A DNA stretch of 64,000 nucleotides from GWE2-40-63 sp050251815 (GCA_050251815.1 JBFWMB010000011.1:9007-73006), one strand, 5' to 3'. Positions 8,190-16,660 are shown, counted from the stretch's first letter. Numbers and translations are program-made. The notes: generated by a model not told the origin, from the sequence alone.

Positions 8190-9581
8190 ATGATCAAAAA
8201 TAGTTCAGAAGGAAGCAAGTTCTATGTGTTTGGAATTACTTTGGTTGCTACGCTGGGGGGATTGCTTTTCGGTTACGATACCGCTGTAATATCAGGGGCT
8301 GAAAAATCCATACAGGCTTACCTTATCGAAGGGCTTAACCTAAGTACCCTGGTTCATGGAGCCACTACATCGAGCGCCTTAATAGGCTGCATTATTGGTG
8401 GAGCAATTTCTGGCCTGTTAGCACGTCGCTACGGTCGGCGAAATTCACTGATGCTGGCAGCTGCTTTGTTTTTCTTTTCGGCTCTGGGTTCTGCTTTCCC
8501 CGAAACTTTATTCTTTACCTACGGTGAACCAACCATGGGTTTGTTACTTACTTTTAATTTGTACCGCATTATCGGCGGAATTGGTGTAGGCCTGGCCTCA
8601 GCCGTGGTGCCCATGTATATTGGCGAAATTGCTCCGGCAAATATTCGGGGAAGGCTGGTGTCGTTGAACCAGTTTGCCATAATCTTTGGAATGCTGGTGG
8701 TTTATTTTGTAAACTGGGGCATAGCCAACGGGCAAAGCCTTGAATGGATTAATTCCATTGGATGGCGCCGTATGTTTCTTTCAGAAGCAATTCCCGCCGG
8801 TTTGTTTGGTATTTTGCTGTTTTTTGTCCCTGAAACACCCCGTTACCTGTCGTTAAACGATAAAGATGATAAAGCCCTTACCATTCTGACCCGCATTAAT
8901 GGTCAACAAAGGGCGCAAAGCATTCTGAGTGAAATAAAAAGTACCATTCAAAATCATTCGGGCAACCTGTGGTCGTATGGGAAAACAGTAATTATTATCG
9001 GAATTTTGCTTTCGGTATTTCAGCAGTTTGTAGGAATTAATGTGGCTCTATATTACGCACCCCGTATTTTTGAAAGCATGGGAGCAGGTAAAGATGCCTC
9101 CATGATGCAAACTGTTGTGATGGGTTTGGTAAATGTGGTATTTACCGTGTTTGCCATCTTAACCGTCGACAAACTGGGGCGTAAACCACTGCTGATGATT
9201 GGTTCGGTGGGTATGGCTATTGGTATGTTTGCCATTGGAGCCTTGTCGTTTATGAATATTGTGGGAACCAGCACCCTGGTTTTTATCATTATTTACACTG
9301 CTTCGTTTATGATGTCGTGGGGACCCATTTGTTGGGTGCTTATTTCTGAGATTTTCCCCAATAAAATACGGGGTAAAGCAGTAGCAGTGGCTGTTGCTGC
9401 ACAATGGGCAGCCAACTATTTTATATCGTCAACTTATCCGTCGATGATGGAGTTTAGTGGCGGATTAACCTACAGTTTTTATGGCTTAATGAGTGTGCTG
9501 TCGTTCCTGTTTGTGTGGAAGATGGTTCCCGAGCCCAAAGGAAAAACACTGGAGGAAATTGAACAGTTTTGGAAAAAATAA
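8190..9581 (+). CDS. xylE: Sugar porter family MFS transporter (xylose/H+ symporter type)
   Basis: Inner-membrane symporter of the major facilitator superfamily, 463 residues from ATG 8190 (MIKNSSEGSKFYVFG). The frame is open from 8154, but those 12 extra residues lie against the presumed promoter. Twelve transmembrane helices are apparent. Sugar-porter signatures are GYDTAVISGAE in helix 1, RRYGRRNS in the 2-3 loop, PETPRYL after helix 6, QQFVGINVALYYAPRIF in helix 7 and the C-terminal PEPKGKTLEEIE. The position 250 bp after xylose isomerase suggests xylose as substrate; arabinose or glucose cannot be excluded from sequence alone. A strong hairpin lies about 120 bp after the stop. Confidence 0.85.
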   Translation: MIKNSSEGSKFYVFGITLVATLGGLLFGYDTAVISGAEKSIQAYLIEGLNLSTLVHGATTSSALIGCIIGGAISGLLARRYGRRNSLMLAAALFFFSALGSAFPETLFFTYGEPTMGLLLTFNLYRIIGGIGVGLASAVVPMYIGEIAPANIRGRLVSLNQFAIIFGMLVVYFVNWGIANGQSLEWINSIGWRRMFLSEAIPAGLFGILLFFVPETPRYLSLNDKDDKALTILTRINGQQRAQSILSEIKSTIQNHSGNLWSYGKTVIIIGILLSVFQQFVGINVALYYAPRIFESMGAGKDASMMQTVVMGLVNVVFTVFAILTVDKLGRKPLLMIGSVGMAIGMFAIGALSFMNIVGTSTLVFIIIYTASFMMSWGPICWVLISEIFPNKIRGKAVAVAVAAQWAANYFISSTYPSMMEFSGGLTYSFYGLMSVLSFLFVWKMVPEPKGKTLEEIEQFWKK

Positions 9582-9699
9582 TAGGTTTTTCTCAATAGGT
9601 TTTAGGTAAATTTTAGATTAAAGGTAGGCTGTAAGTTGCGTAAACCCAGCATTCACCAAGTTTTTTCTTTAATTTATTTGGTTTAGGTTTAGTGGAAAG

Positions 9700-9725
9700 T
9701 GCCTGCGCCAGCAGGCATTTTCTTT
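9700..9725 (+). terminator. Rho-independent terminator after the sugar transporter
   Basis: TGCCTGC (9700-9706), loop GCCA, GCAGGCA (9711-9717), followed by TTTTCTTTTT. This is a compact GC stem with a T tail, placed after the transporter and before the AraC-type gene. It indicates that the regulator has its own transcript. Confidence 0.8.
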
Positions 9726-9770
9726 TTAATAATTCGGGTAATCATAAACCAGGAGCAAGGGTTTCGTGTT

Positions 9771-9778
9771 TATTTTTG
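9771..9778 (+). promoter_or_regulatory. Candidate -7 element for the AraC-type regulator
   Basis: TATTTTTG matches TAnnTTTG and lies 30 bp ahead of the ATG at 9808. No clear TTG -33 box was found, which would suit an activator-dependent or weak promoter. Confidence 0.4.
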
Positions 9779-9807
9779 TAGATTTATCGAAACATAAAAA
9801 GTAAAGC

Positions 9808-10713
9808 ATGGCCGTTAAAGCACTTGGTTCCAATTATTTTTTGCACGACGACTTTCCTTTGGGCATTCGTCGGGTCGATAAGTTTCAAAATATTTCGCAT
9901 GCCGACGATTTAACGGAGATTGAACATTACCACGACTTTACTGAAATTGCTTTTATTGTAAAAGGAAAAGGAACCCAGGTTATCGAAGAGCAGGAATACG
10001 CTGTTTCGGCCGGCGATGTTTTTGTATTGCAGGGGCACCAGAAACATTTTTTTAAAGATACCGAAGGGGTGGAGATTGTGAATGTAATGTATAGCGATCG
10101 CAAAAACAATCCGCTGATATCGAACGAAGTTCGTTTGCTAGAGGGTTACCGCGCCTTGTTTTTCCTCGAATCGCAATACCGCGCCTGGCACCACTTTAAG
10201 AATAAGCTGCATTTGGTGCGTAGCGAGCTGGCTAAGATTGAGATTCTGCTCAATTCCATGATACTCGAATTCAATAAGCAGCAGGAAGGCTACCGGCTCA
10301 TCCTTAAGAACCGGCTCGAAGAATTGATTATTCTGCTTTCGCGTCACTATTCAAGCCTCGATGCTACCGAAGCCAAAGCACTGGTGCGCATCGGTAAGGT
10401 GATTGATTTTATGGAACTGAATTTTGCCGATAAAATCTACCTCGATGAGTTGGCCGATATGGCTTTTATGAGCACCCGCAATTTTCAACGCATCTTTAAA
10501 AAAGCGGTGGGTTCATCGCCCAGCAATTACCTGATGCAGATTCGCCTGCAGAAATCGCGTAAACTTTTGCGCGAAACCGATTTGTCGGTGTCCGAGATTG
10601 CCAGCGATACCGGCTTTGGCGATGGCAATTACTACATCAAATGCTTTAAAAAGGAAAACGGAATCACCCCGGTGAAATTCCGCATGCGTTATAGCGGGCG
10701 AAACAAGGATTGA
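9808..10713 (+). CDS. AraC-family transcriptional regulator with cupin sensor domain
   Basis: The 301 residues comprise an N-terminal cupin-like sugar-binding domain (about residues 1-110, with the H-Y-H-D metal/ligand segment and GDVFVLQGHQKHFF), a linker with helices, and a C-terminal double helix-turn-helix (about 195-295: LADMAFMSTRNFQRIFKKA, then the second helix region SVSEIASDTGFGDGNYYIKC with the conserved GF and FKK). Members of this architecture (RhaR/RhaS/XylR-like) activate sugar catabolic genes. It sits directly after the xylose transporter and has its own promoter-like element. It is the natural candidate regulator for the xyl genes; that is inference from position. Confidence 0.85.
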   Translation: MAVKALGSNYFLHDDFPLGIRRVDKFQNISHADDLTEIEHYHDFTEIAFIVKGKGTQVIEEQEYAVSAGDVFVLQGHQKHFFKDTEGVEIVNVMYSDRKNNPLISNEVRLLEGYRALFFLESQYRAWHHFKNKLHLVRSELAKIEILLNSMILEFNKQQEGYRLILKNRLEELIILLSRHYSSLDATEAKALVRIGKVIDFMELNFADKIYLDELADMAFMSTRNFQRIFKKAVGSSPSNYLMQIRLQKSRKLLRETDLSVSEIASDTGFGDGNYYIKCFKKENGITPVKFRMRYSGRNKD

Positions 10714-10732
10714 GTTCCGTTTTAGCAGGAAT

Positions 10733-10930
10733 AAAGAGGTTGTCCCAAAAGTAATGCGTATGTACCAAAACTTACAATATGGATGTGATCTTCAAAAAAG
10801 GAACGCTGATGACGCGGATTTTGACTGATTATCGCAGAACTAATCAGCGTAAATCAGTTTTTTTTCAGCGTTATCAGCGTCCTATCGTTTTAAATTTGAA
10901 AGTAGATGGTTTAAATCTTTTACTTTTTAG
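10733..10930 (+). repeat. MITE-like dispersed repeat, copy 2 (right end missing)
   Basis: Same orientation and largely the same sequence as 4536-4755: it begins AAAGAGGTTGTCCCAAAAG and runs through GACGCGGATTTTGACTGATT to ACTTTTTAG. It lacks the GC palindrome of copy 1 and its right inverted terminus. The similarity ends inside the stop codon of the receptor gene on the other strand, so the end of that gene and the end of the repeat coincide. Confidence 0.75.
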
Positions 10931-13371
10931 AACCGTAGACTTACCCCTGCCAGAAAATGGGTTCCCGCCTGCGGAAAATACCCATCCATGGCATAGCGTT
11001 CGCCATCGAGCAGGTAACTGTAAACCCAGGCATTGGTTTCGTAGTGGTAGTTGTCGAGGTTGTTTACCAGCAAACTAAAGGTAAGCGCATCGGCAAAAGC
11101 CGGCTTGAGGGTATAATGTATCTGTAGGTTGTTTACCAGGTAGGCATCGAGCATCCGGTCGGGGCTTTGGGTGTTGTCGATGTATTGCCGGCCTACATAT
11201 TGGCTCGACAGGCCAAGGGTCAGGTTCTTGACGGGCGAAACCCGGAGCAGGCTGTTGAATACCACGTTGGGCGAGAAGGCTATATCGGTTTTGCCCCGTT
11301 GAATCTGCTCCTGGCTCCAGGTATTCCAGTTGTCGATGTATTCGGTAAAATCGAGAATTTTGTTCTCGCTTAAGCTCAGGTTCAGGTCCCAGCTAAAGAA
11401 TTCGGTAAGGGTAAGTTTTCCCATAAGTTCAATACCCCGGCGGTAACTACGTTCCACGTTGGTCATAATGGCCGAACCCACATCATTAATTTGTCCGGTA
11501 AGTACCAGTTGGTCGCTGTAGGCCATGTAATAAATATTGGCTCCCAGCAGTAGCGACGGGTTATGAAACGAATACCCGGCTTCGATATCGTGCAGGTGTT
11601 CGGCTTTTGGCGTAGTTTGTCCGGGACCAATGTCGGTAAAGGCACTGCGGTTGGGTTCGCGGCTGGCCCGGGCATAATACACATAGGCTTCGGATTGTTT
11701 TCCGGGTTTTATTTTTATCCCCGCTTTGGGATTGAAGAAACTGAAATTGTGGGTCTGGCTTATGTCGCGCAAATCGTCGTCAATACCCACCATCTCATGG
11801 CTAATGTGTCGGTATTGAACATCGGCATAAAGCGAAAAGGCTTTGTTGATTTGCAGGTTGGCTTTGGCATAAGTATGCCAGTCGGTTTTGGTGCCGGTGT
11901 TTCGGTACCATTCAAAGTCTTTTTCCAGCGAGCCCATGTGCTGTGCCCAGATGAGGGTTCCGAAATGCCGTCCGTCGTAGCGGTTGGCCCCGCCACCCAG
12001 CGAGGCGTCGAGTGTTGTGCTAAGGTAGTTTAGTGAAGCTACAGCGCCGTAAAAATCGTTATCGAGCCATTTTTGACGGATTAAATTACTGCTGTAAATG
12101 GTATCCTTTACGGCAATAACATAGGGTATGCCATAGTCTTCAAAATCGTCATCTGCTTTGTATTGTTCGTAGTAACCCCGCCCGTAGGTGTAGTGCAGGG
12201 CCGCATTCAGGTTGAGCTTTTCGTTTAATTTTTGTGAAACGAAAAGCTGGTAGTGGTCCTGCTGGTAGTTGTCGGTTTCGTTTTTATAGGTGTACAGGTT
12301 GTAGGTTCTGGGGTTGGAGGCCATCATTTGTTGGGTTTCCTCCGGTGAGTATAATCCGTGGTCTTCGTAACGCTGCATGCCTTCGTAATCGCTTTCGAGG
12401 CGCACCTTGGGCACGCCGTTCCAGGCCTGGTAGGTGGTTTCGGCCCCCGAAAACACATTCACTTTTACCAGGGTGTTTTCGGCATAATACCCGCCCGACA
12501 GGTAATACGATTTTAAATCGCTGAACGCACGATCAACAAAGCCATCGGAAGTTATTTTCGATAAGCGGGCATCGAAGGCAAAGTGGCCGTGGAGCAAACC
12601 GCTTCCCACCTTTACGGTGTTTTTAAAGGTGTTGAACGAGCCGGCCGAGGAGGCTATTTCTGCATAAGCATCCTTGTCGAGGGTGTTGGTTTGCATGTTG
12701 ATGGTGGCCCCAAAGGCGGCAGCCCCGTTGGTCGATGTTCCTACACCCCGCTGCACCTGTATGTTGTCGATGGAGCTGGTGAAATCGGGCATATTTACCC
12801 AAAACACTCCGTGCGATTCGGCATCGTTCAGGGGAATGCCGTTCACGGTTACATTGATGCGGTTGGCATCGGTTCCCCGGATGCGGAACCCGGTATAGCC
12901 AATGCCGGTTCCGGCATCGGAGCTGGCCACCACCGACGGGCTCAGGCTTAGTATGTAGGGCAAATCCTGCCCCAGGTTTTGCTCGCTGATTTGGTTTTTA
13001 GTCAGGTTGGTGTAGGTTCCCGGGGCCTGGTCGCTGGCCCGGGTACTTTTTACAATTACCTCGTCGGCCATAATGGCTTTGGTTTGCAGTACAAAGGCCA
13101 CGGAGGTATCTTTATCGATGAGCAGGTTCAGGCTTTGTTTCTCGTAGCCCAGGTACGAGGCGCTAAGCTGGTGTGTTCCTTTATGGATGCCTTTCAACTG
13201 AAAAGCCCCTTCGGCATTGCTTACCGTTCCGGCCAGGGTGCCCGCTATCTGAATGCCTGCCCCAGCCAGGGGATGGCCCTGGACATCGGTAACGGTACCT
13301 TTGATTAAATACTGCGCCTGTGCCAGCATGGCCAAGGCAAGTAACATGACTAGTGTTGTTGTTTTTTTCAT
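10927..13371 (-). CDS. TonB-dependent outer-membrane receptor, TPP-riboswitch controlled (probable thiamin-related uptake)
   Basis: Outer-membrane beta-barrel that takes up a ligand with TonB/ExbBD energy. From ATG 13371 the protein is 814 residues. It has a signal peptide (MKKTTTLVMLLALAMLAQAQ), a carboxypeptidase-regulatory-like domain (about 22-100, VTDVQGHPLAGAGIQIAG), a plug (about 115-230, GFRIRGTDANRINVTVNG, VQRGVGTSTNGAAAFG), a large barrel with many aromatic-rich strands and the usual terminal Phe (GVSLRF). The frame is open to 13407, but the signal peptide fixes the start. The TPP riboswitch ~230 bp upstream on the same strand means transcription or translation falls when thiamin pyrophosphate is abundant. 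That points to thiamin or a thiamin precursor as cargo, as predicted for such receptors in Bacteroidota. Confidence 0.88.
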   Translation of the reverse strand: MKKTTTLVMLLALAMLAQAQYLIKGTVTDVQGHPLAGAGIQIAGTLAGTVSNAEGAFQLKGIHKGTHQLSASYLGYEKQSLNLLIDKDTSVAFVLQTKAIMADEVIVKSTRASDQAPGTYTNLTKNQISEQNLGQDLPYILSLSPSVVASSDAGTGIGYTGFRIRGTDANRINVTVNGIPLNDAESHGVFWVNMPDFTSSIDNIQVQRGVGTSTNGAAAFGATINMQTNTLDKDAYAEIASSAGSFNTFKNTVKVGSGLLHGHFAFDARLSKITSDGFVDRAFSDLKSYYLSGGYYAENTLVKVNVFSGAETTYQAWNGVPKVRLESDYEGMQRYEDHGLYSPEETQQMMASNPRTYNLYTYKNETDNYQQDHYQLFVSQKLNEKLNLNAALHYTYGRGYYEQYKADDDFEDYGIPYVIAVKDTIYSSNLIRQKWLDNDFYGAVASLNYLSTTLDASLGGGANRYDGRHFGTLIWAQHMGSLEKDFEWYRNTGTKTDWHTYAKANLQINKAFSLYADVQYRHISHEMVGIDDDLRDISQTHNFSFFNPKAGIKIKPGKQSEAYVYYARASREPNRSAFTDIGPGQTTPKAEHLHDIEAGYSFHNPSLLLGANIYYMAYSDQLVLTGQINDVGSAIMTNVERSYRRGIELMGKLTLTEFFSWDLNLSLSENKILDFTEYIDNWNTWSQEQIQRGKTDIAFSPNVVFNSLLRVSPVKNLTLGLSSQYVGRQYIDNTQSPDRMLDAYLVNNLQIHYTLKPAFADALTFSLLVNNLDNYHYETNAWVYSYLLDGERYAMDGYFPQAGTHFLAGVSLRF

Positions 13372-13605
13372 CTCTTTAAAGTTTGTGATCGCACCACCAT
13401 CGGGCATCGTTGCAAACCATAGGAATGGTTGCCGTTACGCGGAATGGTCGGGTTGATCCGGTTCATTACAATAATTTTAAGGCTGGAGCTTCAGGCTGGC
13501 AGGCAGGTAAACAGAATCACCCCTTGGTGTTTCCATTTGCAATAGCATAGCAACCCTGGGCTTATCAGCCGGTTAAACTTTTTATTGCAATGGGAGATTT
13601 TTCTT

Positions 13606-13678
13606 ATTCCCTGCGTCGGCATTACCCGTATCAGGTTCAAAGGGTATGATCTCAGCCCGTAATTATAAGGCACCCCCA
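13606..13678 (-). promoter_or_regulatory. TPP riboswitch (THI element)
   Basis: Read on the minus strand it has the THI-box elements in order: GGGGGTGCC, then CTGAGATCATACCCTTTGAA, then CCTGATACGGGTAATGCC, and GACGCAGGGAA. These are the highly conserved CUGAGA and ACCUGAU cores plus the terminal helix that closes with the first G run. It controls the receptor gene whose start lies about 235 bp downstream at 13371. A GGGA...CTCCC stem just after it (about 13591-13609) could be part of the expression platform, but I cannot decide between terminator and RBS sequestration. Confidence 0.93.
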
Positions 13679-13889
13679 TTGTAAATTTCGAAACAAAGGT
13701 AAAGGTTTTTTTTAGAAAGTCGTTGTTTCTAATTTTAGTTTCACCATCGTCCGATGAAAATAAATAACGCTGCATGAGAGCAACATTTAGAGTGGACTTG
13801 ATAAAGATAAGTCAACATACGGTTTATTTTTCGCCTCAAGCCGGCTGGGCTCTTCATTTTTGGCTTGACCCAAAAACGAAGCAAACCTG

Positions 13890-13906
13890 TCTGCCGGCCA
13901 GGCAGG
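13890..13906 (-). repeat. Second copy of the GC palindrome
   Basis: TCTGCCGGCCAGGCAGG is the exact reverse complement of 4612-4628. Here it lies in non-coding sequence within a degenerate stretch with TTTTTGG/CCAAAAA echoes, typical of dispersed palindromic repeats. Nothing coding is seen around it. Confidence 0.5.
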
Positions 13907-13942
13907 AAAGTCAAGGCACCAAAAAAGAGCATCTACATCTTT

Positions 13943-14011
13943 ACAATCACTAAGTTCGACCGGGTGATCTTCGAACAAGTTCTCAGCTTCCCGGTCTTAC
14001 TAAGTGATTGT
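13943..14011. repeat. Imperfect ~69 bp inverted repeat in a gene-poor region
   Basis: The left arm ACAATCACTAAG...GACCGGG (13943-13964) mirrors the right arm CCCGGTC...CTAAGTGATTGT (13990-14011), with one base missing in the left arm. The transcript would fold into a long hairpin. No open frame covers it and no T run follows, so it is more likely a repeat element than a terminator. Confidence 0.6.
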
Positions 14012-14184
14012 CTTGATTTCGATGACACTTTTTTGGAAGCCGCTTTGTTTTTATACCATCATTGGTCTATATTTAATACGGGATTTTACCGGTTCGTTCA
14101 CTTTTTTGTTTTGCTTAGGTTGCTTCACAATAATGATTTAACGAACAAAAAAGTGTTATTTTAGAATGGTGAGGTTGCATTTTA

Positions 14185-14270
14185 GTCGGCGTTTTGGGTT
14201 TCCTGCGCATCTTTTTTTGACCGGCGACTGCGACGCTGTTGGATGAGCTGGTGGTAGGGTGCTATCAGGG
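14185..14270 (-). pseudogene. Remnant of a second DUF6261-like gene (last ~27 codons)
   Basis: These 86 bases match 14824-14909, the 3' end of the neighbouring gene, at 84 of 86 positions in the same orientation. On the minus strand they still encode IAPYHQLIQQRRSRRSKKD and then a tail ending in a stop. No longer gene body precedes it; the sequence upstream (14271 onward) is unrelated. It is a gene remnant or a partial tandem duplication. Confidence 0.7.
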
Positions 14271-14410
14271 ATCAGCGAATTTAACCCAATGCATAACGGC
14301 AGGATTTATAATTCCGTTCTAAAAACCGAATGACCTTGCGGGGCATGAGAGGAAAGGTATTCCAAAAGGATTTGGGAGCTTGCCCCGCTGTTGTTGGTGG
14401 GCATGTTGCT

Positions 14411-14552
14411 CCCCGGGCTTACACCCGGGGCTACCGATGTTATGCCCCGCTGGGGCACTCACCATTGGGCCACAGACCGAATCATTTGCCAGCCCTGTTT
14501 AGGTGAAAACCCCGGCGGGGTTAAAGCCTGGTAGCCATGGGCTTTAGCCCGT
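14411..14552. repeat. Cluster of GC-rich short hairpins (dispersed-repeat block)
   Basis: Four perfect short hairpins follow one another: CCCCGGG-CTTACA-CCCGGGG (14411-14430), TGCCCCGCTGGGGCA (14443-14457), AACCCCGGCGGGGTT (14508-14522) and GGGCTTTAGCCC (14539-14550). The block is much richer in GC than the flanking DNA and is not coding. The wording 'cccgggcttacacccggggctac' as a type recurs between genes in many Bacteroidota genomes (from memory). The rest of 14271-14802 shows nothing else I can identify. Confidence 0.55.
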
Positions 14553-14802
14553 GGTTCAGGGGATGTACCAAAATAGCGCTGCAGGCATAAACCCTGCTAT
14601 GGTAAGTTCAGCTATCATGCAGCGCCACACAACGGCATCCGGAACATGACAGGGCCTTACGCTGAAACGATGCAGCCCTCACGGAAGGTAATCGCCAATC
14701 AATTATTTAAAGCTATGCTATTCCTGCTTGAACCCTTTCATGGTTTGAGAAATACCTTGTTCTTTGGTTTCAATTTTTGCATCGAATTAACCTTGTCCCG
14801 GA

Positions 14803-15603
14803 TTAAAGCGGTGTTGTAATAGGGTCAGCGTTTTGGGTTTCCTGCTCATCTTTTTTTGACCGGCGACTGCGACGCTGTTGGATGAGCTGGTGGTAGGGTG
14901 CTATCAGGGTATTCAGCAGGTTGATCAGCTCCTGGTACTTGTCTTTGCCATTCAGGATGCTGTTTGCCTCCAAATGCCTGCGGAAATTACCATACGCTTC
15001 AATTACCTGCTTGCGTAGTTTGGTAGCTGAATCGCCCGATTGGGCTACCCGCTCGTTTAACCGTGCCCATTGACGATTGTCGAACAGGCTGTTGATTTCT
15101 TTGAGCCGGTTTGCCCACGGAGTTAAGCCGAGCAGCAAGAGTGCGTCGCGGTATTCCGGCCGGGTTTCAAAGTTATCGGTCAGGTGCCATACGTTGGCGG
15201 TTTTAGCCTGGTAATTTTGTTGTACCAAAGGAGCGCCATAACTATCGAAGCGTTTAAGCAGCAGTTGTGCCGATTTTATCCAGGCTTCATCGAAATGATG
15301 GGTGTAGCCCTTAACAACGGTATGTAAACCCCGCAGGCAGGCATCGCGTTGCCTGTCGATTTGAACCAGTTCTTTGGTAATAAGGCTTTGTCGGAATTTA
15401 CCCATACTATGGTGCAGCCCGCTTAATGCTTTGCTAAGCTGTTGCAGGGGCTCATTTAGTTCAGCTGGGGGTTCCGCTTGCTGACACAGGGTGAGCATTT
15501 CACTGAAAAATGCCTCCAGTTCCTGATTCCGTAAGTAGTTTAAAGGAATAAACCGAAGCATGGCCATAAGTTTTAGGTTCCTGATTCGGGCTTTTATAGT
15601 CAA
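14803..15603 (-). CDS. DUF6261-like conserved Bacteroidota protein of unknown function
   Basis: A 266-residue, mostly alpha-helical soluble protein without signal peptide or membrane segment. It begins near RFIPLNYLRNQELEAFFSEM, continues through repeated amphipathic helices and ends in a basic, Lys/Arg-rich tail (QQRRSRRSKKDEQ). The layout, with an LNYLRN-type start and an RDACLRGL segment in the middle, resembles the Bacteroidota-specific DUF6261 family; this is recalled, not searched. These genes are often present in several copies per genome, which agrees with the 3' remnant at 14185-14270. ATG 15603 or an internal Met at about residue 13 or 15 could be the start. Confidence 0.55.
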   Translation of the reverse strand: MTIKARIRNLKLMAMLRFIPLNYLRNQELEAFFSEMLTLCQQAEPPAELNEPLQQLSKALSGLHHSMGKFRQSLITKELVQIDRQRDACLRGLHTVVKGYTHHFDEAWIKSAQLLLKRFDSYGAPLVQQNYQAKTANVWHLTDNFETRPEYRDALLLLGLTPWANRLKEINSLFDNRQWARLNERVAQSGDSATKLRKQVIEAYGNFRRHLEANSILNGKDKYQELINLLNTLIAPYHQLIQQRRSRRSKKDEQETQNADPITTPL

Positions 15604-15889
15604 AACCTTTTCAAAATTAAGGTATTTAATGGAATTTATGCATAAAATTTTAAAGGAAATGTAAGCTATCGATAAAGATTTATAGAACTATTATAGCATC
15701 TTTAATCATTCCAATAAAGAAATATATAAATGTATTAAGAAATTAAAAAGTTCAATTAAATATATAAAGAATAAAAGCAGATTGCTTAAAACTATATATG
15801 AAGAATAAATAAACTAAACTGAATTACTAAAAACATTGCTAAAAGATTTGATGAATCGTCAGGTTAGTTGATAAACTTCTTATTCGTTT

Positions 15890-16660
15890 TTAGCAGTGCA
15901 TACCGGCAATAAAGGCAGCTGACTTTTCCCTGATTAGTTGTGGCTGCTCTTTGTGTGGATTATGGCCACAATTGGGAACCATAAGTGGTTCGGCAGGTCC
16001 GCTGATTCCCTGAACGATATGTTGCACCTGGGCGGCCGTACCAAACTCGTCGTGTTCGCCCTGAATAATGAGCGCAGGGCAATGAATGTATGCTAGTTGG
16101 TTCTCGATGTTCCAGTGTTGGTAGTCGGGGTGGTTCCAGGTATCGGCCCAGGCCCGGAATAAGGCTTCGGTTTTGGCTCCGTGATACGTTTCGAGTTTTC
16201 TTTTTAAGTCGCCGTGGGTGTAGGCTTGTTCTGCCTCACTGATTCCTTTCAGGGTAAGGGCTTCAACAAAAATATGGGCACCAACGGTAATCAGCCCTTT
16301 TATTTTTTTGGGGTAGTGGGCAGCTGCCAGCAGCGCAATGCTGCCCCCATCGCTGTGGCCAAACAAGATTACCTGTTCCAGCCTTAATAATTCGAGTATT
16401 TCGTTCAGCAAGTGGGCTTCGCGCTCCAGGTAATCGAGCGGTCGGGTGGCATAGGGAAAGGGAGCGGATTTACCGTAACCCGGCCGGTCGTAAACCAGCA
16501 CCGGGCAATGGCTGAGAGCACCCAGCTGGCGGGGAAAATCGCGCCACAGTTCAATGCACCCAAACGAATCGTGCAGAAAAACCAGGGTGGGTTTTGAGGC
16601 ATCACCCGGGTAATGCGCGCTGTGTATTTTTCCCTGCGAGGTAATCAAATCCTTTGTCAT
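15890..16660 (-). CDS. Alpha/beta hydrolase fold protein
   Basis: A 256-residue cytoplasmic hydrolase. Nucleophile elbow GHSDGG (Ser), acid in IIQGEHDEFG (Asp) and His in PNCGHNPHKEQP complete the triad, with an oxyanion region FLHDSFG. The frame opens with GTG at 16672, but ATG 16660 (MTKDLITSQGK) is the better start. The closest resemblance is to small esterase/lactonase-like members; the substrate is unknown. It is transcribed away from the DUF4160 gene. The 286 bp after it (15604-15889) is AT-rich and appears empty. Confidence 0.8.
   Translation of the reverse strand: MTKDLITSQGKIHSAHYPGDASKPTLVFLHDSFGCIELWRDFPRQLGALSHCPVLVYDRPGYGKSAPFPYATRPLDYLEREAHLLNEILELLRLEQVILFGHSDGGSIALLAAAHYPKKIKGLITVGAHIFVEALTLKGISEAEQAYTHGDLKRKLETYHGAKTEALFRAWADTWNHPDYQHWNIENQLAYIHCPALIIQGEHDEFGTAAQVQHIVQGISGPAEPLMVPNCGHNPHKEQPQLIREKSAAFIAGMHC

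Noticed and set aside
10779..11078. Open frame across the MITE-like repeat and the end of the receptor gene
   Set aside because: It starts in the repeat, crosses the receptor's 3' end in antisense and has no recognisable product.
11563..12033. Long open frame on the plus strand inside the TonB receptor gene (and similar ones at 12583-12951 and 12979-13308)
   Set aside because: All are antisense to a complete receptor with signal peptide, plug and barrel; their translations have no domain features and reflect codon bias of the real gene.
13491..13775. Minus-strand open frame spanning the TPP riboswitch
   Set aside because: It is the riboswitch leader itself; the conserved RNA explains the sequence.
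14803..15603. Transposase
   Set aside because: The duplicated end and nearby hairpins suggested a mobile element, but the protein has no DDE, HUH or recombinase motif and looks like a helical DUF6261-type protein.
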